From: Mycoemilia scoparia
Lineage: Eukaryota > Kickxellomycota > Kickxellomycetes > Kickxellales > Kickxellaceae
NCBI GenBank assembly: GCA_027575805.1
Contig: JANBPU010000293.1
Span: 1-19,158 of the forward strand
DNA length: 19,158 nucleotides
Reading direction: 5' to 3'
In this document: positions 7,030-15,527 of the stretch, one piece after another
Numbering within the stretch: the first letter of the stretch is position 1
How the letters are laid out: each line of letters starts with the position of its first letter
The notes under the pieces: generated by a model
Seen by the model: only the letters and a program-made list of their open reading frames with translations
Databases searched by the model: none
What the model was told of the DNA's origin: nothing
Program-made: the position numbers and the translations under genes

Positions 7030-9999
7030 CTAAAAATATGTCAAATCTTTATTATCTTCCAATATTCCGGGGCTAACATCAACAGAAGTAACATTAAAGG
7101 TTGGTGATATCCAAACGTCATAGTCATCTGGGTTTCCAAGATCACCAAACATCCTTAATGCCGAAATTTTGACTTGGTACAATCCTGGACCAAACAAATC
7201 AAGCTTTGGTGAACTAATCGGAGAATATGTAGATGGAGCTTCTTTAAATATGACACCCTTTACTGGTGACTTTAGAATAGGACTTGGGGGCAGACCGGTG
7301 TAACTCATGTATGGGGAAACCCCATGTGGAAGATATCCTACTGGGTCCTTTGTTTCAGCATCGATTAATTGGATTGTCAAAAGTCTTGTGGGACGAAGTG
7401 CTGAAAATAATAAAACATAGTTGTTGGTTTCGTTGATGTGTATTTTTTCTCCTTCCTCTATTTTTACATCTGTGGAGTTGGACATCAGCAGTATTGGTTG
7501 TTGCTCTGGTTGGATCGAAAAGAATGGGAGCTCGCGATATTCCCCAATGTATCCCATATATGGTACATTTAGTTCTTCTACAGTTTCCGCCTCAACAACT
7601 TTGGTATGGATAGCATTTTCCTTGGCTGCTGTCATGGTAATGTATCCGCCGTAATACCAGTGTCCATCTTTGTTGTCAAGATGCTTGGGTGGACTGATTG
7701 TGATGTTTACTTCTCTGGATTGCTGTGGTGGTACTATTAGTTGCTGGTTTTCAATATCAACTCTAGCTGAGCATCCAGTATCTGTTATCGGCTTCATGGT
7801 AAATGTCCCATTTGGATAGTATGCAGTCACAGACTCTGATGCCTTGTGATTGAGAGATATTGCAAAAGAATCAGTCTCATGTAGATTAACCAGAGTAAGA
7901 CTCTTTGTGACTCTATCATCATTGGTAAGAGAGTAGTTGAGTGCTAAAGATGTTGGATAGGCCAATATACTAGACTTCACAGACCCATAGGCATCAACAT
8001 AGCCTGATCCCTGTCCGAGAGGCGTAGTCAGATACCCTGAGTTTATCTCTGATTTTATAGGCTTGGCATGGTTTATAAGCAAGTCACGCAGTACTTCAGG
8101 CTTGATTCCTTGCTTTCCCATTCTTGCCTCAAGCATCAGTGCAACGACACCAACAATATATGGAGTAGACATCGATGTGCCAGACATCATTGTATAATTT
8201 CCAAGTACTCTAGGAACGGTTGAAAAGATTTGGCCACCCGGAGCCATGATTCCAGGCGCAATGTACAATTCAGGATCGGGACCCCAAGACGAGAATGTCG
8301 ATATTTTGTTGCTAACCGGGTTTTCAATGACAAATGGACTACTGCTTGGTGATATATATACTTTTTTGCTGGTTTTTAATGTATCCGCCAGGAGCTGACC
8401 ATGTTCGTCAATTGTTGTTATACAAGGGATTTTAATGTTGGCATCAAGCAAAGGCATGACACTACCTTTTTCATTGTTTGCTATTATAGCTGCAACAGCC
8501 CCCGCATTCTGAGCATTATACGCCTTATCTAAAAATGTACAGCCTCCTCTGGCCAATAACACTGCTTTGCCCCTGAGATCCACTGTTGATGGGAATCCAA
8601 GGCATCCCTGAAAAGCAGGATTATCGTAGAAACTGTCCTCAAGGTTTAAATTTTCAGAGTCTTTGTCGTCACCTGAATTAGTGATACCCATGACCAGCTC
8701 CACAGGCCCGTCCTTGGGTTTAAATGGATACGATATGTTGCCGATAAACTGACTTATTGTAAAGTTTCTCTCCACAGATATTATGTCTAATCCATCACCA
8801 ACCATATACGGCGACTCATACGACCCAACGTTCAATACACCCTTACCCACAGCTGGCATTCCAGAAGTATAAAGACCATGCTCTCCGTCATTACTGTCAG
8901 CAGCCACAACCAACATCCCCTTCTTTATCAAATTCTCTGCAGCAATCGAGGTTGGTCCCTCTCTCCATCCACCGCCGGATAAGGATATGTTTACAACATC
9001 CATTTCGTCATTGTAGGCCATCTCAAGTGCCGCTATAATATCATCATGCGTGATTCTTCCTTGTGTACACCCAGAAACGCGATAAATGCCCATAGTTACA
9101 TTTGGTGCTACGCCATGAACAAGCGGACCCTTCCCAGCAATTATTCCAGCTACATGGGTTCCGTGACCAACACATGGATCTTGCAGATCATTATCTCCGT
9201 CACCAGCAACAGTAATTTCATGATTTTCTTTAGGCAAGCCATCGCCTCCAATAAAGTCATATCCATACTGGAAGGGGCATCCAGGTGTTTTGAAACAACC
9301 ACCCAATTCTGGATGCATGTAATCGACTCCTGTATCTATGATTCCTACCTTTACTCCTTTGCCCGTCAACCCAAGCTCATTGTGTAGTTTATCTACTCCT
9401 GTTAGCTTGTGGATGTCCTTGGGCAAAATTCCAGATGGAGATATTAATTTTCCACTAGAAAAATCAGCTCTCTTTACTTTTCTCGATCCTTCTTTTCGGT
9501 TTCCTCTAACCATGAAACTGGAGTTTACACCATGATTAGATGAAGCTGTATGTGAGGTGCTGTTGTGGTTCTTTAGTGAGGTTTGATATCCTTTGCTTTC
9601 CCAGACTCGTTTAACAAATGGTAAAGTTTCAACAAATTGCCTCACACCAGCAACGCCACCATAGAGCTGCTCTTTGCCCTCATTGTCTTTAATTTGTTGG
9701 ACAGAGACTCCACTAAACACCCGGCTGTAGGCATACTTTTCTCTTAGTGGTAATTGATAATGGTTGGCAAATATTCTAAATTGGTATATATGTTCTACAG
9801 CTTCGGCTGTATCTGGCTCTCCTGTAAATTCGACTATAAAATTCTGTGATATCTCATTACCATGACTTTGGGATATGCTATTGATATCATGGGGAGTGGC
9901 AGATGCGTGGGTTGTAAAACTAAATTGCAAAACACATAGTCCAACCACTAAAAGAAAATCGAACCATATGATCTTTGACTCGAAAAGAAGGCTAAACAT
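7030..9999 (-). CDS. Secreted subtilisin-like serine protease (S8A) with I9 propeptide and PA domain
   Basis: This is an extracellular or vacuolar endopeptidase precursor of 989 residues. A hydrophobic signal peptide covers about residues 10-33, with likely cleavage near the HASA sequence. An inhibitor-I9-like propeptide follows (about 52-135) and ends in a basic linker with Lys-Arg at 176-177, a probable Kex2-type processing site. The catalytic residues are all present: Asp222 in the DTG motif, His279 in GHGTH, the oxyanion Asn370, and Ser609 in GTSM. A protease-associated (PA) domain is inserted at about 445-550, between Asn370 and Ser609. The C-terminal 300 residues are beta-rich, probably Fn3-like. 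The layout resembles Bacillus Vpr and fungal Vpr-like subtilases. Several N-x-S/T sequons fit secretion. There is no C-terminal hydrophobic GPI signal. The start has A at -3, and no intron is seen. Slight oddities are GTSMSTPY in place of the common GTSMATPH, and Ser369 where Gly usually precedes the oxyanion Asn. Confidence 0.95.
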   Translation of the reverse strand: MFSLLFESKIIWFDFLLVVGLCVLQFSFTTHASATPHDINSISQSHGNEISQNFIVEFTGEPDTAEAVEHIYQFRIFANHYQLPLREKYAYSRVFSGVSVQQIKDNEGKEQLYGGVAGVRQFVETLPFVKRVWESKGYQTSLKNHNSTSHTASSNHGVNSSFMVRGNRKEGSRKVKRADFSSGKLISPSGILPKDIHKLTGVDKLHNELGLTGKGVKVGIIDTGVDYMHPELGGCFKTPGCPFQYGYDFIGGDGLPKENHEITVAGDGDNDLQDPCVGHGTHVAGIIAGKGPLVHGVAPNVTMGIYRVSGCTQGRITHDDIIAALEMAYNDEMDVVNISLSGGGWREGPTSIAAENLIKKGMLVVAADSNDGEHGLYTSGMPAVGKGVLNVGSYESPYMVGDGLDIISVERNFTISQFIGNISYPFKPKDGPVELVMGITNSGDDKDSENLNLEDSFYDNPAFQGCLGFPSTVDLRGKAVLLARGGCTFLDKAYNAQNAGAVAAIIANNEKGSVMPLLDANIKIPCITTIDEHGQLLADTLKTSKKVYISPSSSPFVIENPVSNKISTFSSWGPDPELYIAPGIMAPGGQIFSTVPRVLGNYTMMSGTSMSTPYIVGVVALMLEARMGKQGIKPEVLRDLLINHAKPIKSEINSGYLTTPLGQGSGYVDAYGSVKSSILAYPTSLALNYSLTNDDRVTKSLTLVNLHETDSFAISLNHKASESVTAYYPNGTFTMKPITDTGCSARVDIENQQLIVPPQQSREVNITISPPKHLDNKDGHWYYGGYITMTAAKENAIHTKVVEAETVEELNVPYMGYIGEYRELPFFSIQPEQQPILLMSNSTDVKIEEGEKIHINETNNYVLLFSALRPTRLLTIQLIDAETKDPVGYLPHGVSPYMSYTGLPPSPILKSPVKGVIFKEAPSTYSPISSPKLDLFGPGLYQVKISALRMFGDLGNPDDYDVWISPTFNVTSVDVSPGILEDNKDLTYF

Positions 10000-10002
10000 T
10001 CT

Positions 10003-10062
10003 TTAAAATTGATATGTAGTTCCGATTATATTGTTTTGAAAAAAATGAACTTGAATCATCAT
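10003..10062 (-). other. Upstream ORF (19 codons) ending just before the protease start
   Basis: On the minus strand an ATG-ATG pair begins a 19-codon frame whose TAA ends three bases before the protease ATG. It matters only if transcription starts upstream of 10062. The TATA box at 10081-10088 would put the start at roughly 10053-10063, so inclusion is uncertain. The first ATG has T at -3 (weak); the second has A. Confidence 0.35.
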
Positions 10063-10080
10063 TTAATTGAGCAGACCAGT

Positions 10081-10088
10081 CTTTTATA
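10081..10088 (-). promoter_or_regulatory. TATA box (TATAAAAG) of the protease gene
   Basis: Read on the minus strand, the sequence TATAAAAG matches the TATA consensus exactly. It lies 82 bases upstream of the protease ATG, giving an expected leader of about 50-60 bases. A CT/GA-rich stretch lies just upstream of it (10109-10123). Confidence 0.65.
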
Positions 10089-11508
10089 AAGCCAAAATTA
10101 GCATAGGCTCTCTCTCTACTCTGTTTTTATTTTCTTAGTTAAAAAGATGCTAATAATGTGTACCCGTAAAGATATCAATTGAATCAGGAACTACTGGAAG
10201 GTGTTGCCCACAGTACTACTGCTCAACATCATAGTCAGAAATACAACATTGAAATTACTGACTTCCCCCTCCCTTTAACTTCCAGTAATTTTTTGCTATT
10301 AACTGAGGGTTATTGGGGATTGAAGTGGTGTTTGTGGTCATGATCCGCACGTATGTCTATTTACTATCACTTGTTTAATAAAGCTTGACCAGTTGAGAAA
10401 GGAACATGTCACCATTGCGGTTGGATGCAATAACTGTCTAAAAATTTCATATAGTAATTCAACAAAAGTTGCAATGAAAATGAGCCACTGAGGCTGTATA
10501 CTAAAACCAATTATTAAGGAGATGGCGAAAGTTGTTTAATCTGCTTTATTTTTATCAAAATGTGTTTATACTCTAAGGCTCATTTCTGGTGATCTACTTT
10601 ATTCTCTATTGTTGTTGTAATTAGTATGAAAAAGCTTTCAAAATTCCAAAATACACATCTATAAATTAATGAAAAGTGAGATAGCGGTCATGTAGTAACA
10701 GATGTGTATAATAATTATGAAATCTGATATCTCAATAGTTTTATGTTGTTGCCCACGCTTTCAAATTGCAGAGTCTTCTCTAAAAGCGTACCAGAATAAT
10801 GTCGCTAATACCAGCCCAAAATGTATGGCTTATGCGCCCAATTTTCTGGAGAGCATGCGGACATAGGATTGTTCTTTTTTGATGGAGAACCTGCCAAACA
10901 GCTATTTTCTCTTAATTAAATATACACAGCAGTAATAAAAGTAATAATACTCTGCTTTATAGTTATTTCTGGTGTATCATCATTTAGGAGACAAATTTAT
11001 TTTCAGCCTCACTGATAGGGAAAACGGCACTATTTTCAGTATAGGCCAAAACAATCACTTATTTGTGGATCTTTTCACTAGGCGTAACAACAGAGGCACA
11101 CATGGATCTTGAATAAACAAATAGTATGCTAGTAGCTTAAACTTACTTATTCACTCAGTGTCCTTCTTAACCACTATTATATTCCAAACTTTGTAAATGC
11201 AAGTCTTGAAAATTCTTGTGAAATAGAGTTAAGGCAATATCTTAAAAGCACTCGGTTCTCACATATCAAAATATCACATTCAGATTTAACATAAACAGCC
11301 AACCATGCTTCACATAAAGAAAGCACTTAAAATAAAATAAACTTGAAATAGATATCCTCTTCTAGAAATATTGCTACTGCTGTTCCTACATAGAAAGATT
11401 TATCGTTTCTCATCTCAACCATTAACCTGTGAAACAACTATGCAAGGACCAGAAAAACTATTGTCCGGCTCGGTTTTTTAATGATGGGTCATTCAAAACA
11501 TTTTTAAT

Positions 11509-11520
11509 CGGGCTTACCCG
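11509..11520. promoter_or_regulatory. Candidate Zn2Cys6-type binding site, CGG-N6-CCG
   Basis: Two inverted CGG triplets separated by six bases form a short palindrome, the half-site arrangement used by the Gal4/Ppr1 class. A second CG-rich element with CCG-N3-CGG lies just upstream at about 11465-11473. Such short sites occur by chance, so this is only a candidate. Confidence 0.25.
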
Positions 11521-13177
11521 TGTTAAAGCAATTGTATTGTAATCTTTTTAAAATAACTCGGATTTTAAATGTCTTGGATAAGTATATAATTTCAAGTATT
11601 AGCATTGATTTGATCGAATTTGTTTCAAAATTGATACTGGTGCTTACTATATGGGGGGACTTCATTAGTAATCGAATCTATGGTAGGCAGAAATGGACCC
11701 TCAGATTTTGACCTATTTTTGTCTATTTCACGCCTGATCACTAGTGAAATCTCACCATATACATTCCTGTGGCGTGTCTTCAATTTAATGAGATACGGCT
11801 CTTTACACTTTGATATCCCCACATTTATCTTTGCTTTGTACTATATCGGAATTGGAAATTGAACTTTCTGGTATGGAAACAGAGTTGTCGTGCAATCTCA
11901 TAGATGGTTGAATTAAAGTTGGTTCTGCATGGATATTTCTTCAAAACAAACAATGTCTACTTAGTAGTAGATACAGTATTACTTTGGGGAATTGGATCTT
12001 GCTTAATAAAATATGAACTCTGTCACCTAAAAATGCTCTCACCCAAGGAATTTAACAAAGTAAAAAACTATTATTCAAGAACAAAGACAAGTCATGTCCT
12101 GGTGACAGGTGGCTGAATGGCCAATGCTCAACAAGTAACCCCATTTCACTGAACAAATGCCAGTGAAAACTGTCCCTTCACTAATACCACCAAAACTTTA
12201 TCTAGAATCTACGCACAGAAAAATTCAGAAATCTATAGCAGATGACATTGATGTGTGTGGGTGTCTGGTTGCAACTGCCACCTTTCTGTAATTCAACAGG
12301 CAGCAGATGGTGCTAATCCGATGGGAATAAGTGGCGCACAACTAACTGCAAGTAACAAGCTTTTTCTCTTTTCCCCCCAAAATACCAGTGAGCTATGAGA
12401 ACTCCGAATACCCTGTTGGATAAAATCACAGAGGTCTGTTTTCTGTGCTAGAGTAAGCAGCAAAGCAGCAGGGACTAGTCAGAAGAATAAACATGATTGT
12501 GTGGCTGGATTGATTGGCACCTGCGATTAAATTTGCATATCAGCAGCCAGCAAAGCGACCAACCAAAGCCTAGATGAGAAAGATAACACGCCATGTGTGT
12601 GGGGCCTCAACATAAATTTGTGTGAGTTTTTATCATGACCTGGGATTTGCTATGTTTGTTGACTGATGAACGTTAGTAAATTCACACTGTTGTATTTTTC
12701 ATTGTCATGTGGTGTGTGTGAGTCTAGACAGCCCCAGAACGCTGATAATTACCCGCTTTGTTCCCTTGTGTTGTATCACGGATCCCTTTGTTTATGGGCT
12801 TTGTCAGCTCCCAAGATAAAGGAGCAGTCATGCTCACCATCCCAAGATAGTCAGCTAGCAGGTATAGATGAAAGCCGATATGGACAGTACCTCTTGATGT
12901 ACTCGAAGTTGCCGTGGATAAATATGGTGGAGCCATTATAGAGCAAGAGGCCGTGGAAGCTTGAAAGCATGGCTTGTAATAGGACGTATCTAATGAACTG
13001 TGGAGGATCCGACCAATCCCGATGCTGGAATGGCTTCAGTGGACTACTAATTGCCATAGGAGTATGACTTCTCACAGTCGCCGCATAAAGCTATTAGCGC
13101 AGTTCTCCCAGTGACTTTTGGGCATTCAACCTAGAAAGAAAGTATGACTCTTGTCATGCCTAGGTGCTCACAAAAAG

Positions 13178-13186
13178 TATAAATAG
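13178..13186 (+). promoter_or_regulatory. TATA box (TATAAATAG) of the orphan gene
   Basis: This is an exact TATA consensus 288 bases upstream of the ATG at 13466. Transcription would begin at about 13208-13215, near a CTCAATT sequence. The resulting leader of about 250 bases is pyrimidine- and AT-rich and contains no ATG until 13453. Confidence 0.65.
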
Positions 13187-13452
13187 ACCTTGTCGCCCAC
13201 CAGCAGACTGGCTCAATTCAACTACACCTACCCACACATCTTCATTGAGTCGCCCAAAGCTATTTTATAGGTTCAAAAGGCTCTCTATCTGTTATATCCA
13301 TTATTAATTAACTCTTCATTTAATTGCCATTGATATTTGACCATTGCTTTATCGTTTTGTACTTTCCTCTTATTTAATACGCATATACCTTGCCATTGCC
13401 TTCTGATATCTGCATAACATCACAACACACAATCACATAGTGACAGAACTTT

Positions 13453-13512
13453 ATGACAACCAACAATGGCATTGTGCAGACCACTACTACCACAACTCCT
13501 CCCACAACGTAG
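13453..13512 (+). other. Upstream ORF overlapping the start of the orphan gene
   Basis: A 19-codon frame starting at 13453 runs past the main ATG at 13466 in another frame and ends with TAG at 13510-13512. Its peptide contains a run of six threonines. Its ATG is in poor context (T at -3), while the main ATG is strong (ACAATGG). This is the usual arrangement for leaky scanning. It is the first ATG after the predicted transcription start. Confidence 0.5.
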
Positions 13513-14344
13513 CCAGCGTTCCTCACCTCTTGTTGGCTTATCTACGACAGTGGCAACACAAAACTTTGTGAACTACCAGGCCAAGCAAGTGACGGTCCAA
13601 GCCCTACTGAAACCAAAGGAGTTGCCAAACTCAGTCGACGAAGCCAAGCTAGATTCAAGTGTTATGTTGAGCGAAAAAGACTCCAAGCCACACCATAGTG
13701 AAAGCTACAACAGCCTCAGTCCCAAGAGGTGCAAGTACTGCAATGTCTCTGTATCGTTTACAGAAGTCGGCAGGGCCCGCAACGCACTAGCAGAGGCCCG
13801 CCAAAAGCTTGGTAAAATTCTTGGGCATGACTGTGTTGACGAAACCTATGATATCCTTGAAAGTCGTGTCCGTCTGGGTCTTGTAGACCAGGTGAGCGTA
13901 GAAGTATACGCAAATGCATTGGCAGCAGAGACCGCCAACACAGATTCAGAGAGTGACATGTCTGGAGAAACGCTGGTAAACGGCAATGAGAGCTATAAAT
14001 TCAGGGCTAGTGGGTGCAGCAACTGTTGTTATGACATTGAGCTTTTGGACGATATGTATGACATGTGCTGGCCTCTAGATCCAGCCGAAAAGGCCGCAGT
14101 CGCCGAAGAAGCCCGTAAATCAATGCCACAAGTTCAAATTCCGCCTAGATATCGTGGCGCATCCCTGCAGCCCCTAGCCACAGAGCAGCTGATGATGAAG
14201 GAGGGTAAGATCATCTGCCCCCTGAAAAACCGTCTGGCTAGAGCCAACACCCGTCGCATTGCATTTGAGGTAGCACTGCGTGAAAGGAAGGAGATTCTTG
14301 AATTCCGGCCACAAAAGTCCAGACTTTCTCAACAGATTGAGTAA
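13466..14344 (+). CDS. Unrecognised 292-residue protein with two CxxC pairs
   Basis: I do not recognise this family. Residues 1-52 contain Arg and Lys but no acidic residue (first Glu at 52), which could be a mitochondrial presequence; this is inferred from composition only. Then comes a polar linker (about 55-85). Two CxxC pairs follow, Cys89/Cys92 in KRCKYC and Cys184/Cys187 with an adjacent Cys188. Further cysteines are at 123, 201 and 251. Four of them could bind one metal ion, but the spacing matches no zinc motif I know. Residues 100-155 look helical, and the C-terminal 45 residues are basic and probably helical. The ATG is in strong context, a consensus TATA box lies upstream and AATAAA lies downstream, so it is a real gene. 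There are no membrane segments and no introns needed. An alternative is a start at Met67. Confidence 0.8.
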   Translation: MALCRPLLPQLLPQRSQRSSPLVGLSTTVATQNFVNYQAKQVTVQALLKPKELPNSVDEAKLDSSVMLSEKDSKPHHSESYNSLSPKRCKYCNVSVSFTEVGRARNALAEARQKLGKILGHDCVDETYDILESRVRLGLVDQVSVEVYANALAAETANTDSESDMSGETLVNGNESYKFRASGCSNCCYDIELLDDMYDMCWPLDPAEKAAVAEEARKSMPQVQIPPRYRGASLQPLATEQLMMKEGKIICPLKNRLARANTRRIAFEVALRERKEILEFRPQKSRLSQQIE

Positions 14345-14570
14345 ATAGAAGGAGAAACAATGCTCAAGGTCTCATGTCTGATGATCACCAACGCATCCAC
14401 ACGCACTGTTGGTTGACAGGCATATTTTGACAATAGAAAATCCTCTCGTGCACATAAGTCGTATACTATTCATCGTTGTTATTTGAAGTATTGTAATATC
14501 ACATGTAATTTATTTTACCCAAAATGCCTTTGAAGAACCAAGCAATGTATTTCTATTCATTATCACTTTA

Positions 14571-14576
14571 AATAAA
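14571..14576 (+). terminator. AATAAA polyadenylation signal of the orphan gene
   Basis: An exact AATAAA lies 226 bases after the stop codon at 14342-14344, in an AT-rich context. It is the first exact match downstream on the plus strand. Confidence 0.6.
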
Positions 14577-15130
14577 ACACCACACATCAAATCTAGTAGA
14601 ATATGCGAAAGATCATTTTGCGCAATGTCTGATATTAGGCCAAAGCGATTATCTAATCTTGAAAAATTGCTCCAATAGAGCAGATGTTGGTAAGCTCGTT
14701 GTTGAGCTCAACTTGATCGCCACAGCTCCAGCGCAGGGCCTATCTATCGCCGATTCCTCGGGAATGAGAGACAAATGGACCCTCACTAACTGGACAATGA
14801 TTTTTCTAGAAAGCATTTTTTTGGAAACTTTTGAGGTAAACATGTACGTCTGGGTTAGCCGCAGAGTGGTTCTTTGACTCAGCAACTTGCTTGAACAATA
14901 GCAGCAGCGGTAAATTGCAGGCACAGCGGAGATTTAACGGCGGTCCGTCGAATTTGTTTGTCTGGTGGCTTTGGGCTGCAGCCCAATTGTATAGGACATT
15001 TTTATAATGTTTAGGCCAATGACATTGCACATAGCCACTCTAAGGTCCACACAGCCAGTATCAGTACAGCTTTAAAATAATAGAGGCTGGCTTGAGCTTA
15101 GGTTTACCAACTTCTTGCTCTTGCTCTTAC

Positions 15131-15137
15131 TATATAG
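15131..15137 (+). promoter_or_regulatory. Possible TATA element (TATATAG) for the transcription-factor gene
   Basis: TATATAG lies about 390 bases upstream of the ATG at 15528, followed about 25-30 bases later by a CA-rich stretch suitable for initiation. The match is weaker than the TATA boxes of the orphan gene and the protease, and other AT-rich starts are possible. Confidence 0.35.
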
Positions 15138-15527
15138 ACGCATACACGACCTCACGTTCACACAAGCACCAACATACTTATGCATATACACTACTACTAT
15201 TAAATACTTCAGTATCGGGCATTTCTCTTTCCAAATTTACCTTCCTGTCCAATTCAAAACCCTCAGACCCTTTCAGCAACCTATACACGTACATTAGAAA
15301 CTGTAAATTGGTTAGTATTTTGTTTGCTGCTATTACTGCTTATTCTTTGGAGTTAAACCCAGCTGTGGGGGTTAATATGGTATAACCAGTTAACTGCTGC
15401 GACTTTGGGATACATAGCACATACCTAACTGATATTTGCAAATTCCTTTCAATACAGATAAGCCACATTTGCATATAATTCCAACACAAACCTAGAGACA
15501 CGTTTGTTCCAAACCTAAATTCCCAGA

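Larger units (their letters stand above)
10000..13465. other. 3.5 kb AT-rich divergent intergenic region with no recognised gene
   Basis: This separates the start codons of the protease (minus) and the orphan gene (plus). All open frames are short (91 codons or fewer), overlap one another on both strands, and encode nothing I recognise. I found no tRNA B box, rRNA, terminal inverted repeat or transposase fragment by eye. Besides the two promoters at its ends it holds a CGG-N6-CCG palindrome at 11509-11520. The section 12240-13130 is less AT-rich than the rest and could hide small exons or a non-coding RNA, but I cannot support one. Confidence 0.55.
14345..15527. other. Intergenic region: orphan gene 3' UTR and transcription-factor promoter
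   Basis: The left part is the 3' untranslated region of the orphan gene, up to its AATAAA. From about 14600 onward there are only short, mutually overlapping frames on both strands, none recognisable. The right part should be the promoter and leader of the transcription factor. It includes a possible TATA element, a CGG-N4-CCG palindrome at 14938-14947, and two tiny upstream ORFs at 15180-15203 (7 codons) and 15377-15385 (ATG GTA TAA). Confidence 0.6.

Noticed and set aside
11520..11862. Overlapping 60-65 codon frames on both strands
   Set aside because: Short frames in AT-rich DNA, mutually overlapping, with no recognisable motif, no TATA box and no clear splice partners.
12105..12180. A sequence resembling a tRNA A box (GGTGGCTGAATGGCC)
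   Set aside because: No GGTTCGAATCC-like B box or acceptor-stem pairing follows.
12252..12398. A 48-codon plus-strand frame with a protein-like stretch rich in Ala, Gly, Ser and Asn
   Set aside because: It is short, has no good start, and no flanking exon could be joined convincingly. It might be an exon, but chance is more likely.
12662..12742. TGATGA followed about 75 bases later by CTGA, resembling a C/D box snoRNA
   Set aside because: The bases flanking the two boxes do not pair into a terminal stem and no rRNA-complementary guide was recognised.
13509..13550. A possible 42-base GT-AG intron that would join the upstream ORF to downstream sequence
   Set aside because: Splicing leads into a different frame that stops within about 50 codons, and 42 bases is very short. 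The main frame from 13466 looks more protein-like.
14649..14924. Overlapping plus and minus frames of 72-91 codons between the orphan gene and the transcription factor
   Set aside because: Neither resembles a known protein and they lie over each other; no promoter or polyadenylation signal supports either.
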